A DNA stretch of 41,793 bases from Parcubacteria group bacterium (GCA_016188775.1 JACPHC010000005.1:1-41793), one strand, 5' to 3'. Shown: positions 17,628-28,091, counted from the first letter of the stretch. Numbers and translations: made by a program. The notes: a model not told the origin generated them from the letters alone.

Positions 17628-19333
17628 GAAGAAAAAACCAAAATCTTCGCCTTTTAACGCTTGGCGTCTTTTTTTTTATTTTGGGACTGATTATTGTTTG
17701 GCGTCTTTGGTCCCTTCAAATTAAACAATTTCAAGTTTATGAAAAAAAGGCGGTCACTCAAAGAAAAGTTGAAGAGGTTTTAAACCCCCAGCGCGGAGAA
17801 ATTTACATTCAGGATAAATTCGGCAATTTAGAAAAATTGGCGGCCAGATCCGAAAGAAAAATAATATTCGCCGTTCCAAAAGATATCCGCGAATCAAAAA
17901 AAACGGCCGGCGAACTGGCTCCGATTCTGGAAATATCCGAAGAAAATCTGGAATTAATGCTCAAATCGGCAATGTCTTCTTATAAAAGACTTAAAGTTGA
18001 TGTCAGCGACGAAGTAAGCAATAAAATATCAGCGGCTAAAATTTCCGGCATTGGCGTTGAAAAAGAAGAATGGCGATTTTATCCGCTAAAAAATTTAGCG
18101 GCGGAAGTGGTCGGCTTTGTCGGTTTTGACAAGGATAAAAGAAAAGGCGTTTATGGCATTGAAGCGTCGTATAACAAGGAATTGGAGGGCTTGCCGGGAT
18201 TTTTGGAAACGGAAAAGGATTTAAAAGGGCGTCAGATTTTTTTAGCTCAAAAGGAAGGAAAAGCCGTCAAAAACGGATCGGATATTATTTTAACCATTGA
18301 TCGAAATATTCAGTTTGAATCCGAAGAATTATTGAAAAAATTAATTGAAAAATGGAACGCCGAGGCCGGAACCGTTATCGTGATGGAACCAAGTACCGGA
18401 AAAATTTTGGCTTTGGCCGACGAACCGTCTTTTGATCCAAATCAATATAAAGAAGTTAAAAATCCTTCCGTTTTTTTAAATAACGCCGTTCAAAAAGTTT
18501 TTGAGCCGGGCTCGATTTTTAAACTGTTCACCATGGCCGCTGGCCTGGACTCGGAATTAATTACGCCGGACACAAAATATAAAGATGAAGGCAGCGTTAA
18601 AATCAGCGGTATTACGGTTAAGAATTTTACGTCGGAGGTTTTCGGATGGCAGACAATGACGCAAATTTTGGAAAAATCTTTGAACACCGGCGCTGTTTTT
18701 GTCGGAAAAATACTCGGCCGGGAAAATTTTTTAAAATACGTTGAAAAATTCGGCTTTGGCGAAAAAACCGGCTTGGATTTAAACGGCGAGCTTTCCGGCC
18801 TTATTTCCAATTTAAAAAGCGGCAAGGATATTGATTTTTTAACCGCGACTTTTGGCCAAGGCGTGGCTGTCACGCCGATCCAGCTTGTTTCAGCCGTCGG
18901 CGCTTTGGCCAATCAAGGAAAGTTGATGCGGCCGTATTTAGTTGATAAGATTTTGAGTGAAAACGGAGAGACAATAAAAACAATTCCGCAAGTCAGACTA
19001 GAGGCGATTTCGCCGGAAACGGCCCGGAAAATTTCGGAAATGATGGTCAGCGTGGTGGATCATGGTTTTGACAAAGCGAGGATAAACGGTTATTTTATCG
19101 CCGGAAAGACCGGCACGGCCCAAGTTGCTTTGGAAAATAAAAAAGGCTACGCTCCGGATCGTTTTATCCATGGTTTTGCCGGTTTTGCTCCGGCTTTTAA
19201 TCCGAGATTTGTCGCTTTGATCAAGCTGGATAATCCCAAGGGTATTGCTTTTGCCGCCGACTCTCTTTCTCCGTCTTTTCGCGATTTAACCCAATTTATT
19301 TTTAATTATTATGAAATTCCGCCGGATTATTAA
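17624..19333 (+). CDS. ftsI: Penicillin-binding protein 2 / FtsI family transpeptidase
   Basis: SIFK (SxxK), SLN, KTGTAQ motifs; dimerisation domain. Confidence 0.9.
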   Translation: MRRKNQNLRLLTLGVFFFILGLIIVWRLWSLQIKQFQVYEKKAVTQRKVEEVLNPQRGEIYIQDKFGNLEKLAARSERKIIFAVPKDIRESKKTAGELAPILEISEENLELMLKSAMSSYKRLKVDVSDEVSNKISAAKISGIGVEKEEWRFYPLKNLAAEVVGFVGFDKDKRKGVYGIEASYNKELEGLPGFLETEKDLKGRQIFLAQKEGKAVKNGSDIILTIDRNIQFESEELLKKLIEKWNAEAGTVIVMEPSTGKILALADEPSFDPNQYKEVKNPSVFLNNAVQKVFEPGSIFKLFTMAAGLDSELITPDTKYKDEGSVKISGITVKNFTSEVFGWQTMTQILEKSLNTGAVFVGKILGRENFLKYVEKFGFGEKTGLDLNGELSGLISNLKSGKDIDFLTATFGQGVAVTPIQLVSAVGALANQGKLMRPYLVDKILSENGETIKTIPQVRLEAISPETARKISEMMVSVVDHGFDKARINGYFIAGKTGTAQVALENKKGYAPDRFIHGFAGFAPAFNPRFVALIKLDNPKGIAFAADSLSPSFRDLTQFIFNYYEIPPDY

Positions 19334-19363
19334 TTTGAAGATAGATAAAGTATAAGAATTACC

Positions 19364-19550
19364 AGCCTTGTTATATTATCTCGCAAGCAATGAGTTAAGA
19401 AAACTGTCTCGCAGGGCGAGCGGGCAGGTGTCTCCCGTAGGGAGACGAGCGAGCCCGAGAGCAAGCGCAAATTCCTCGCTGGGGAATTTGATAGCGTGTT
19501 TTCGTGCTCATTGCTTGCGAGATATGATGTGTAAAAATGTAAACAAGGCT
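19364..19550. repeat. Large compound inverted repeat with internal hairpins between PBP and murF
   Basis: agccttgtt...atctcgcaagcaatgag...ctcattgcttgcgagat...aacaaggct; inner gtctcccgtagggagac and aaattcctcgctggggaattt hairpins. Confidence 0.85.
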
Positions 19551-19577
19551 CGGAATTTTTACAGATAGAATATATAT

Positions 19578-20852
19578 ATGAAATCAATTTTACGATATTG
19601 CCTTAAAATTTGTTCACGGATTATTCTTTGGAAATACAAACCAAAGATTATTTCCATTACCGGCTCGGTAGGGAAAACTTCAACCAAAGAGGCGATTTTC
19701 GCGGTTTTGAGTTCCGAATACAACGTTCGAAAAAGCGAAAAAAATTATAATAATGAAATTGGTTTGCCGCTGGCCATTTTGGGTTTGGAAAGCCCGGGTA
19801 AAAATATTTTCGGCTGGCTGGCCGCGTTTTTTAAGGCTTGGAAGATGATAATTTTTAAGGTTTTATTTCCGGAAATTTTGATTTTGGAAATGGGAGCGGA
19901 CCGACCGGGAGATATTGGATATTTTACTTCATTTATTAAATCAGACGTCGCGGCGGTGACGGCTCTGGGCGAAATTCCCGTCCATGTTGAATTTTACAGC
20001 GGTCCGGAAGAAGTGGCCCGGGAAAAGGCTAAACTGGTTGCCTCTCTTAATGCGAGAGGCGCGGCGATTTTAAATTACGATGATATCGCGGTTTTAGCAA
20101 TGAAAGAAAAAACTTCGGCTAAAATTATTACTTATGGATTTGGCCAAGGCGCGGATTTGCGGGCTACCGATATCAGGTTTAATGAAGAAAAAAGCGGTAA
20201 AATTGAACTTAATTTCAAATTAAATTACGCGGGCAAAGTTGTGCCGATTTGGCTGCCGAATATATTAGCCAAACATCAGATTTACGCCTCTCTGTCCGCG
20301 GTCGCGTGCGGAATTATTTTCGGAATGAACTTGGTGAAAATTTCCGAGGCGCTAAAGGAATTTCGGCCGCCTCAAGGCCGGATGAATCTAATCAAAGGCA
20401 ATAAAAATACTCGGATTATTGATGATACTTACAACGCTTCGCCCGATTCAATGGCCGCGGCTTTGGAAGTTTTAGGCGAGTTAAAGGGGAAAAGAAAAAT
20501 AGCGGTTTTGAGCGATATGCTGGAATTGGGAAAATACAGTGTTGAAGCGCATCAGGCAATCGGCAATAAAGCCTTGAAAGTTAGCGATATTATTATTACA
20601 GTGGGGGAACGGGCGAAATTTATCGCTTATGAGGCAAGGTCGCTAAAACCCGAGATAAAAGTTTTAGAATTTAGCACTTCCGAAGAAGTCGGTAAAGAAT
20701 TAGAAAAAATTATTGAGTCCGGAGATTTGATTTTAGTCAAAGGCTCGCAGGGAATGAGAATGGAAAAAATAGTTGAGGAAATAATGGCCGAGCCGGAAAA
20801 AGCCAAAGATTTGTTGGTTCGACAGGAAGAGTTTTGGAAGATGAAAAATTAG
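19578..20852 (+). CDS. murF: UDP-N-acetylmuramoyl-tripeptide-D-alanyl-D-alanine ligase (Mur ligase)
   Basis: ISITGSVGKTSTKEAI, NYNNEIGLPL, DDTYNASPDSMAAAL. Confidence 0.92.
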   Translation: MKSILRYCLKICSRIILWKYKPKIISITGSVGKTSTKEAIFAVLSSEYNVRKSEKNYNNEIGLPLAILGLESPGKNIFGWLAAFFKAWKMIIFKVLFPEILILEMGADRPGDIGYFTSFIKSDVAAVTALGEIPVHVEFYSGPEEVAREKAKLVASLNARGAAILNYDDIAVLAMKEKTSAKIITYGFGQGADLRATDIRFNEEKSGKIELNFKLNYAGKVVPIWLPNILAKHQIYASLSAVACGIIFGMNLVKISEALKEFRPPQGRMNLIKGNKNTRIIDDTYNASPDSMAAALEVLGELKGKRKIAVLSDMLELGKYSVEAHQAIGNKALKVSDIIITVGERAKFIAYEARSLKPEIKVLEFSTSEEVGKELEKIIESGDLILVKGSQGMRMEKIVEEIMAEPEKAKDLLVRQEEFWKMKN

Positions 20853-20865
20853 CAAGTAGAAATCT

Positions 20866-20938
20866 GCCCTTATCGTCTAGTGGCCTAGGACGCGGCGTTC
20901 TCAGCGCTGAAACCGGGGTTCGATTCCCCGTAAGGGCG
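20866..20938 (+). tRNA. tRNA-Glu(CTC)
   Basis: gcccttatcgtctagtggcctaggacgcggcgttCTCagcgctgaaaccggggttcgattccccgtaagggcg; cloverleaf closes. Confidence 0.93.
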
Positions 20939-20944
20939 CAAATT

Positions 20945-21568
20945 ATGAAAAAAGTGATTGTATTTATAATAATTATTTTATTTTTTGGCGCTGTGGCGTT
21001 ATTTTTAAAGCGCGATCGTGTAAATCAACCGACTGATATTTCAATGAATCATCCATCTAATTCAAAACATTTTATAATTTTAAAAACTAATTTTGGAGAA
21101 ATTCAGTTTATGACTTATGACGCTGACGCGCCGAGAACCGTTCAGAATTTTATTGATTTGGCGAATAAGGGATTTTATAATAATCTTACTTTTCATCGGA
21201 TTATCAAAGGGTTTATGATTCAGGGAGGCGATCCCGAATGCGGTCTTTTGATAAAAGATTCAGGGCATTGCGGCGCCGGCGGGCCCGGTTATAAATTTGA
21301 AGACGAACTGGATCCGCGGACGGAATCTTACAAGGCCGGATATAAAAAAGGAGTGGTCGCTATGGCTAATGCCGGACCGAACACTAACGGCAGCCAGTTT
21401 TTTATAATGCTTGAAGATTATCCTTTGCCTAATAATTACACTATTTTTGGAAAAGTGACAAAGGGCCAGGAAGTGGTTGGGGCGATTGGCAATGTTAAAA
21501 CCGGCCTTAATGATCGTCCGCTGGAACCGGTGATTATAGAATCTATTAAAATCGAAGCTGGACTTTAA
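20945..21568 (+). CDS. Peptidyl-prolyl cis-trans isomerase (cyclophilin), membrane anchored; start ATG 20945
   Basis: FHRIIKGFMIQGGDP, ANAGPNTNGSQFFIM; the ORF track's extra 37 codons read through tRNA-Glu. Confidence 0.93.
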   Translation: MKKVIVFIIIILFFGAVALFLKRDRVNQPTDISMNHPSNSKHFIILKTNFGEIQFMTYDADAPRTVQNFIDLANKGFYNNLTFHRIIKGFMIQGGDPECGLLIKDSGHCGAGGPGYKFEDELDPRTESYKAGYKKGVVAMANAGPNTNGSQFFIMLEDYPLPNNYTIFGKVTKGQEVVGAIGNVKTGLNDRPLEPVIIESIKIEAGL

Positions 21569-21609
21569 TTTGCCTTGATCTTTTTTAAAATTTATTTTAA
21601 TCTTAAATA

Positions 21610-22674
21610 ATGAATTCTTTGATTTTAAGCCTTATTTTCGGCCTTTTAGCCGGCTTTATAGCTTATTTTATTTTTGAAAAATTAACGCGTAAAAAGGAAA
21701 AAGGAGAAGATCAAAATCAAGCTTTTTTAATGATTCAGAATCAGATTAATGAAATATCCCGAACCATTGATAACAAATTAGGCGAGTCAGCCCGATTGAT
21801 TCAGCATCAGTTTGGCGAATCCACTCGGATCATCAGGGATATTACCGCGGAATTGACTAAAGTCGGCGAGGGACAAAAACAAGTAGTTGATATCGCGCGC
21901 CAGCTTGAGAATTTGCAAGATGTTTTAAAAAATCCCAAACAAAGGGGAGTTTTGGGCGAGTATTTTTTAAAAACCGTTTTGGAAAATGTTTTGCCGCCTA
22001 ACGCTTTTCAAATGCAATACGCGTTTCAAGACGGGACAATCGTTGACGCCGCGATTTTTGTCAAAAATCGGGTTATTCCGATAGATTCAAAATTCAGCCT
22101 GGAAAATTATAATCGGCTTTTGGAAACTAAAGACGAAACGGAGCGAAAACGGCTGGAAACGGCTTTTCGCGACGATTTAAAAACTCGCATTGATGAAACT
22201 TCAAAATACATAAAGCCGGCCGAGGGAACAATGGAATTCGCTTTTATGTTTATTCCGGCCGAGGCGGTTTATTACGATCTTTTGGTTAATAAAATCGGAG
22301 CGGTTAAATCCGCCACTCGCGATTTAATTCAATACGCCGCCGGAGAGAAAAAAGTATTAATCGTCTCGCCAACGACATTTTTGGCTTATTTACAAACGGT
22401 TTTGCAGGGGCTGAAAGCTCTTCAAATTGAAGAATCGGCCAAAGAAATCAGAAAACGGGTGGATGAGCTTGGCCGGCATTTAGCCAGTTATGAAACTTAT
22501 ATGAGAAAATTAGGCGTTAATTTAGGCACGACTGTCAATATGTATAACAACGCCTATAAAGAACTCGGCAAGATCGACAAGGATGTTTTAAGAATTTCCG
22601 AGAAATCAATTGAAATCAAGCCTTTGGTGGTAGAATCGCCGATTAAAGAATTGGAAGTTGAAGAAAAAGTTTAG
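21610..22674 (+). CDS. rmuC: DNA recombination protein RmuC
   Basis: RGVLGEYFLKTVLENVLP, IPIDSKFSLENYNRL, FMFIPAEAVYYDLL, VSPTTFLAYLQTV. Confidence 0.93.
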   Translation: MNSLILSLIFGLLAGFIAYFIFEKLTRKKEKGEDQNQAFLMIQNQINEISRTIDNKLGESARLIQHQFGESTRIIRDITAELTKVGEGQKQVVDIARQLENLQDVLKNPKQRGVLGEYFLKTVLENVLPPNAFQMQYAFQDGTIVDAAIFVKNRVIPIDSKFSLENYNRLLETKDETERKRLETAFRDDLKTRIDETSKYIKPAEGTMEFAFMFIPAEAVYYDLLVNKIGAVKSATRDLIQYAAGEKKVLIVSPTTFLAYLQTVLQGLKALQIEESAKEIRKRVDELGRHLASYETYMRKLGVNLGTTVNMYNNAYKELGKIDKDVLRISEKSIEIKPLVVESPIKELEVEEKV

Positions 22675-22729
22675 TTTCGTTGCTTTAAGGGTTTAAATTT
22701 GTTAAAATAAAAATAATTAACGAATTCTA

Positions 22730-23059
22730 GTGAAATTTATTTTACAAATTCTTTTTAACGCCGGCGCGATTTTTATCGCCAACCGATTTATTCCCGGTTT
22801 TGAATTTAGCGGCGATATAATTCGGCTTTTGGTGGCGGGTTTGGCCATGGGAGTAATAAATCTTTTTTTGCGGCCAATTTTAAAATTATTAACCTTTCCG
22901 CTGGCGATTTTAGCGTCCAGCCTTGTCAGTCTTGCAATTAACGCCGCTTTATTGTATATTGGCACTTTAGTCATTCCCGGTCTTGTCATCATGGGCTGGA
23001 TAGCTTATTTGGGGGGCGCTTTTCTTTTTGCCGTTATTAATTTTATTTTTCATTTGTAG
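22730..23059 (+). CDS. Phage holin family 4-TM membrane protein (GTG start)
   Basis: ANRFIPGFEFSGDIIRLLVAGLAMGVINLFLRPILKLLTFPL. Confidence 0.8.
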   Translation: MKFILQILFNAGAIFIANRFIPGFEFSGDIIRLLVAGLAMGVINLFLRPILKLLTFPLAILASSLVSLAINAALLYIGTLVIPGLVIMGWIAYLGGAFLFAVINFIFHL

Positions 23060-23088
23060 GTCTTATTTCCTTGGCTTATAATGATTAA

Positions 23089-23180
23089 AGAAGTTATTCT
23101 AAAAATTTTTAAGGTCGAGGCGCTTTAATTAAATTATATAATCCGCCGAGGGTACCTAAAAAATTTTAGAATAACTTCTT
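23089..23180. repeat. Inverted repeat upstream of secG
   Basis: agaagttattctaaaaatttttaaggt vs acctaaaaaattttagaataacttct. Confidence 0.8.
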
Positions 23181-23216
23181 GCTATTATTCCGAAAAATTA
23201 TTTTGAAAAAAGTTTT

Positions 23217-23444
23217 ATGCATTTAAATATAAATATTTTATTTACCGCTGAAATTATTATTTCAATATTTTTAATTGTCGCTATTTTGCTTCAGCAAAGA
23301 GGCACGGGGCTTTCGGCGACTTTTGGCGGCGAGGGCAATGTTTTCAGCGCTAAAAGGGGACTGGAAAAAATTATTTACGCTTCAACAATCGTTCTTGGCG
23401 GCTTGTTTTTAATTCTCGCTGCCATTTCCATTGCTGTTAAATGA
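23217..23444 (+). CDS. secG: Preprotein translocase subunit SecG
   Basis: Two TM helices, LLQQRGTGLSATFGGEGNVFSAKRGLEKI. Confidence 0.92.
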   Translation: MHLNINILFTAEIIISIFLIVAILLQQRGTGLSATFGGEGNVFSAKRGLEKIIYASTIVLGGLFLILAAISIAVK

Positions 23445-23448
23445 ACTC

Positions 23449-25137
23449 ATGCGCTTTAAGCTTGCTTTTAAATTACTTAAACCTTTTGAAATTTGGCTGC
23501 TCATTTTCTTTTTCATTATTTTTATTTTAAGCGGCTCTATTTACGGAATAAGACTTTGGAATAAATTTTCGATTCCCGCGCCCGCCAGAGGAGGAGAAGT
23601 TCGGGAAGGCGTTACGGGGGAACCTCGGTTTTTAAATCCGCTTTTTTCTCTTTTAAACGACGCGGATCAGGACGCGGTGGAATTTATTTACGACGGACTT
23701 TATGAATACAATAACAAGGCGGAACTTGTTCCGAGTTTAGCTTCCGGCATTGAAACGGAAAACGAAGGGAAAACCGTTATTCTTAATTTAAGATCGGACA
23801 TTTTCTGGCATGACGGAGAAAAATTAAGCCCCGCGGACGTTATTTTCACGATCGAGACCATTAAAAATCCTAAAACCCGGAGCCCGTTGAGATCTCTTTG
23901 GCAGGACGTTAAAGTTTTTCAATCGGACGGCGGAAAAATAAAATTCGAATTTAACGAACCCCAAGGGAATTTTCTGGAAAAATTGACTTTGAAAATTTTA
24001 CCCGAGCATATCTGGAAAGACGTTTTGCCGGAAAATATTCTTTCGGTTGACATTAAAACGCATTTAATCGGCACTGGTCCGTATAAATTTATTGCTTTAA
24101 AAAACGATGACCAGGGGCGGATTACGAATTTGGATTTGGAAATTAATCGGCGTTATCATAAAAACGGACCGTTTATAAATAAAGTCATTTTTTATTTTTA
24201 CAAAAATGAGAACGAGCTTTTGGACGCGTATTCGAAAAATATCATTGACAGTTTCGGCGGAGTTTTTTCCGAGAACGTGGATTTTGAAAAAATTGGTTCG
24301 GCCAATATTCGTTTTCTGAAAATGCCCCGCTATTACGCTGTTTTTTTAAATCCGAACGAATCTAAGGTTTTGAATATAAAAGAAATTAGGGAAGCGCTTG
24401 AATTGGCCATTGATAAGACCGCTCTTTCGAGAAAAGTTTTTAATGGCAAGGCGGAAGCGATTAACAGCGTGATTCCGGAGAATTTTTTTAAGGATGCTCA
24501 AACGCCGAAAGCGGATTTTGACGCTGAAAAAGCCAATCAAATTCTGGAAAAAGCCGGCTGGAAATTAAATGAAAAGACAAAAATTCGAGAGAAAAAATTG
24601 GGTAAGGATAAAGAACTGACAGTTTTGTCATTTCGCTTGATGACCAGCGATTGGCCGCCTCTTCGGGAAACCGCTCGGTTTTTAGAGGAGTTCTGGAAAA
24701 AAATTGGCGCTAAAATTGAAATTCAGAATTTTCCCGACGCCCAAATTCAAAAAGATTTTATAAAACCGAGAAAATATGACGCTTTGATTTTTGGCGAAGT
24801 TTTGGGAACTATTCCGGATTTTTATAATTTTTGGCATTCTTCCGAGAGAAAAGACCCCGGCCTTAATTTATCGTTTTACGTCAGCAAAGAAGCGGATAAG
24901 ATTCTTGAAGAATTAAGAAAAATAATCGATAACGATTTGAGAATTAAAAAATTAAACGAACTGGCTCAAATTATTAATAAAGATAAGCCGGCCATATTTC
25001 TTTTTTCGCCAGATTACGTCTATGTTCAGAGAAAAAATATTTTAGGTTTTGAAACGGAAAAAATTGTTGTCCCGTCAAAAAGATTTAGCGATATTGAAAA
25101 TTGGCATCTGAAAACTAAACGAGTGTTGAAAAAATAA
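23449..25137 (+). CDS. ABC transporter substrate-binding protein, SBP_bac_5/peptide type; probable start ATG 23449
   Basis: GEPRFLNPLFS, FIYDGLYEYN, FWHDGEKLSPADVIFTIETIKNP, GTGPYKF. Confidence 0.9.
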   Translation: MRFKLAFKLLKPFEIWLLIFFFIIFILSGSIYGIRLWNKFSIPAPARGGEVREGVTGEPRFLNPLFSLLNDADQDAVEFIYDGLYEYNNKAELVPSLASGIETENEGKTVILNLRSDIFWHDGEKLSPADVIFTIETIKNPKTRSPLRSLWQDVKVFQSDGGKIKFEFNEPQGNFLEKLTLKILPEHIWKDVLPENILSVDIKTHLIGTGPYKFIALKNDDQGRITNLDLEINRRYHKNGPFINKVIFYFYKNENELLDAYSKNIIDSFGGVFSENVDFEKIGSANIRFLKMPRYYAVFLNPNESKVLNIKEIREALELAIDKTALSRKVFNGKAEAINSVIPENFFKDAQTPKADFDAEKANQILEKAGWKLNEKTKIREKKLGKDKELTVLSFRLMTSDWPPLRETARFLEEFWKKIGAKIEIQNFPDAQIQKDFIKPRKYDALIFGEVLGTIPDFYNFWHSSERKDPGLNLSFYVSKEADKILEELRKIIDNDLRIKKLNELAQIINKDKPAIFLFSPDYVYVQRKNILGFETEKIVVPSKRFSDIENWHLKTKRVLKK

Positions 25138-26132
25138 TGGAAAGCGATAAATTTAAAATGAGGCAAATGATTTTGGATTTTCCCAAACAGTTTCAATTCG
25201 GCCTTAAAATTGGGAGTGAAATTAAATTCAAGGACAATTTTGACAGTTTAATCATTTGCGGCATGGGTGGCTCGGTCTTGGCCGGCGATTTGTTAAAATT
25301 TTTAATTTCGCATTTAGGATTTAAAAAATCCGTTCATATTCATCGAACGTACGGCTTGCCTTATCAAACTTCGTCCCAAAGTCTTATTGTGCCGATTTCT
25401 TACTCCGGCAACACTGAAGAAACTATTTCATCGCTTTCCGAGGCTCTAAAAAGAAAATTAAAAATTGTTGTTATTACTCAAGGCGGCGAACTTGAAAAAT
25501 TAGCTTTAAAAAATAATATCCCGCTTATTAAAATCCCTCAAGATTTTATTCCGCCCCGTCTGGCCTTAGGTTATATTTTTTCCGGTTTGTTGACGATTTT
25601 AGCCAGGGTCGGTTTAATTAAAGATCAAAGCGATTATTTTCTAAAAATCGTTAAAAATTTCAAGCCGCAAAAACTCGAAGAACGCGGGAAAAAATTGGCC
25701 AAAAGAGTTTTTAAAAAATTTCCTTTAATTTATATCTCCCAAAATAATAAAGCGCTGGCTCATATTTGGAAAATCAAATTTAACGAAAATTCCAAAACTC
25801 ACGCTTTTGATAATTATTTGCCGGAAATGTCTCATAATGAAATAGTTGGTTTTTCAGAAGATAAGGACGCTCGATTTTTCCATACTTTCTTTTTAACTTC
25901 TAAAAACGATCATCCGCGGATAATTAAAAAAACAAGGCTTATTAAAAACCTGTTTAAAAATAAAGGATTTACTTTTGACGAAATTAAAATCGAAGGCGAG
26001 AATATTTATTTTAAAATTTTTTCCACTATTATTTTAGGAGATTGGATTTCTTATTATCTGGCCCTAGAGTATGGCCTTGATCCCGTTTCTAATCCCATTA
26101 TTGACGAATTAAAATTAAAAATGAAAAAATAA
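25137..26132 (+). CDS. Bifunctional phosphoglucose/phosphomannose isomerase (SIS domain)
   Basis: LIICGMGGSVLAGDLL, PISYSGNTEETIS, MSHNEIVGF. Confidence 0.85.
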   Translation: MESDKFKMRQMILDFPKQFQFGLKIGSEIKFKDNFDSLIICGMGGSVLAGDLLKFLISHLGFKKSVHIHRTYGLPYQTSSQSLIVPISYSGNTEETISSLSEALKRKLKIVVITQGGELEKLALKNNIPLIKIPQDFIPPRLALGYIFSGLLTILARVGLIKDQSDYFLKIVKNFKPQKLEERGKKLAKRVFKKFPLIYISQNNKALAHIWKIKFNENSKTHAFDNYLPEMSHNEIVGFSEDKDARFFHTFFLTSKNDHPRIIKKTRLIKNLFKNKGFTFDEIKIEGENIYFKIFSTIILGDWISYYLALEYGLDPVSNPIIDELKLKMKK

Positions 26133-26160
26133 ATGCGGCGCTCTCTACTAAATTTTTCTG

Positions 26161-26243
26161 TGCCGAAGGTGGGATTTGAACCCACAAGCCCTTACGGGCA
26201 TAGCGTCCTGAACGCTACGTGTATACCATTCCACCACTTCGGC
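26161..26243 (-). tRNA. tRNA-Leu(CAG)
   Basis: Reverse complement gccgaagtggtggaatggtatacacgtagcgttCAGgacgctatgcccgtaagggcttgtgggttcaaatcccaccttcggca; class II variable arm. Confidence 0.93.
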
Positions 26244-26316
26244 GTGTCTGCCTGCCGGCAAGACAGGTCTGCTAATTTCACTACTTGAGCCTTTTAATAT
26301 CTATAAATATTTAAAC

Positions 26317-28032
26317 ATGATTATGATAAAAAAACAACCGATTCGACCAAGTCATTTAGGCGGTCTTAATTACCCTATTCGCATTATTCCTCTTGGCGGT
26401 TTTGAAGAAATTGGCTTGAATATGATGATTATAGAATATAACGGCAAGATGATTATAGTGGATATGGGTTTGGGGTTTCCGGAAGAAGATATGCCGGGAA
26501 TTGATTTTATTATTCCCAATATCGCTTATCTTAAGGGCAAAGAGAAAAATATTCTTGGAGTTTTTATTACTCACGGCCATTACGATCATATCGGCGCGAT
26601 TCCTTATCTTATTGAAAAACTCGGCAATCCGCCGATTTTCACGATGCCGTTAACCGCCGGTTTTATTTTAAAACGCCAGGAAGATTTTCCCGGCGTGCCT
26701 AAACTTGAAATTCATCGTTTAAAAAAAGATGAAGTCGTGCATTTAGGTTCTTTTAAGGTCGGTTATTTTCGGGTTAATCATAATATTCCCGACGGAATTG
26801 GATTAGTCATTAATACGCCGGTCGGAAAAATCGTTCATTCCTGCGATTTTAAATTTGATTACACTCCGATTAACGATGAGCCGATTGACGAGAAAAAACT
26901 CAAAGCCATAGGCGAGAGCAATGTTTTGGCGCTTCTTTCCGACAGCACTAACGCTGAAAATCCCGGCCATTCTCTTTCCGAGTCCGTGGTTTTGGAAAAT
27001 ATGGATCAAATGTTTCAAAAAGCCAAAGGCAGAATTATTACCGCGACTTTCGCTTCTTTGATCAGCCGAATTCAGATAATTTTTATGCTGGCGGAAAAAT
27101 ACGGCCGCAAAGTGGCCATTGACGGATATTCTATGAAAGCTAACGTGGCGATCGCCCGGGAACTTAAATATTTGAAGTTTTCTTCGGAGACGCTTATTAA
27201 ACCGGAAGAAGTTGATAAATTTTCCGATAATAAAATCGTGGTCCTGGGAACCGGAGCCCAGGGAGAGGGCAACGCGGTTTTGATGCGGATCGCTTCGGGC
27301 GAGCATCGCTTTATTCAAATTAAAAAGGGCGATACGGTGATATTTTCTTCTTCAGTAGTTCCCGGCAATGAGAGGACGGTCCAACGTTTAAAAGACACTC
27401 TTTATCGCCGGGGAGCGAAAGTTTATCACTATAAAATGATGGATTTGCACGCCGGCGGGCACGGCCAGCAGGAAGATCTTAGGCAAATGCTGGAACTTAT
27501 TCGCCCGAAATATTTTATTCCCATTCACGGCAATTATTATATGCTGAAATTGCACGGAGAAATTGCCGAATCAGTCGGCATTAAACCGGAGAATATAATT
27601 ATTGCCGGCGACGGAGACGCGATTGAGCTTTTATCCGGTAAAGTTGAAGTTGTGAAAGAAAAAGCGCCGGCCGGCTATGTTATGGTTGACGGACTGGGCG
27701 TTGGCGATGTCGGTGAAGTGGTGCTTCGCGACCGCCAGGTTATGGCTCAAGATGGAATGTTCGTGGTCATCGTGATCGTTGACAGCAAAACCGGAAAAAT
27801 CAGGGGCGATCCGGATGTTATTTCTCGCGGTTTTGTTTATTTAAAAGAATCAAGGGCTTTAATCGGCGAGGCTAAAAGCAAAGTTAAAAAAATTGTCAGT
27901 AAAGCGGCTTCGCCCGAGCACACGATGAACTGGGCCTATGTTCGGGATCAGATCAGGGAACGGTTGGGCCAATTTCTTTTTTCTAAAACTGAACGCCGGC
28001 CGATGATTTTACCGGTCGTTATTGAGATTTAA
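26317..28032 (+). CDS. rnj: Ribonuclease J
   Basis: RIIPLGGFEEIGLNMMIIEY, THGHYDHIGAIPYL, HVSGHA-like DLHAGGHGQQEDLRQML, IPIHGNYYML. Confidence 0.95.
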   Translation: MIMIKKQPIRPSHLGGLNYPIRIIPLGGFEEIGLNMMIIEYNGKMIIVDMGLGFPEEDMPGIDFIIPNIAYLKGKEKNILGVFITHGHYDHIGAIPYLIEKLGNPPIFTMPLTAGFILKRQEDFPGVPKLEIHRLKKDEVVHLGSFKVGYFRVNHNIPDGIGLVINTPVGKIVHSCDFKFDYTPINDEPIDEKKLKAIGESNVLALLSDSTNAENPGHSLSESVVLENMDQMFQKAKGRIITATFASLISRIQIIFMLAEKYGRKVAIDGYSMKANVAIARELKYLKFSSETLIKPEEVDKFSDNKIVVLGTGAQGEGNAVLMRIASGEHRFIQIKKGDTVIFSSSVVPGNERTVQRLKDTLYRRGAKVYHYKMMDLHAGGHGQQEDLRQMLELIRPKYFIPIHGNYYMLKLHGEIAESVGIKPENIIIAGDGDAIELLSGKVEVVKEKAPAGYVMVDGLGVGDVGEVVLRDRQVMAQDGMFVVIVIVDSKTGKIRGDPDVISRGFVYLKESRALIGEAKSKVKKIVSKAASPEHTMNWAYVRDQIRERLGQFLFSKTERRPMILPVVIEI

Positions 28033-28091
28033 AGGGCTTTCTCTAAATTTTCAAGCGCAAAGCGCGCAGAAAATTTAGTTAGAAAACCTTT

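Noticed and set aside
20834-20944. N-terminal 37 codons of the 20834 ORF
   Set aside because: They translate tRNA-Glu; the cyclophilin starts at ATG 20945.
26244-26275. gtctgcctgccggcaagacaggtctg palindrome next to tRNA-Leu
   Set aside because: Probably a small GC-rich repeat or terminator; too short to interpret from one copy.
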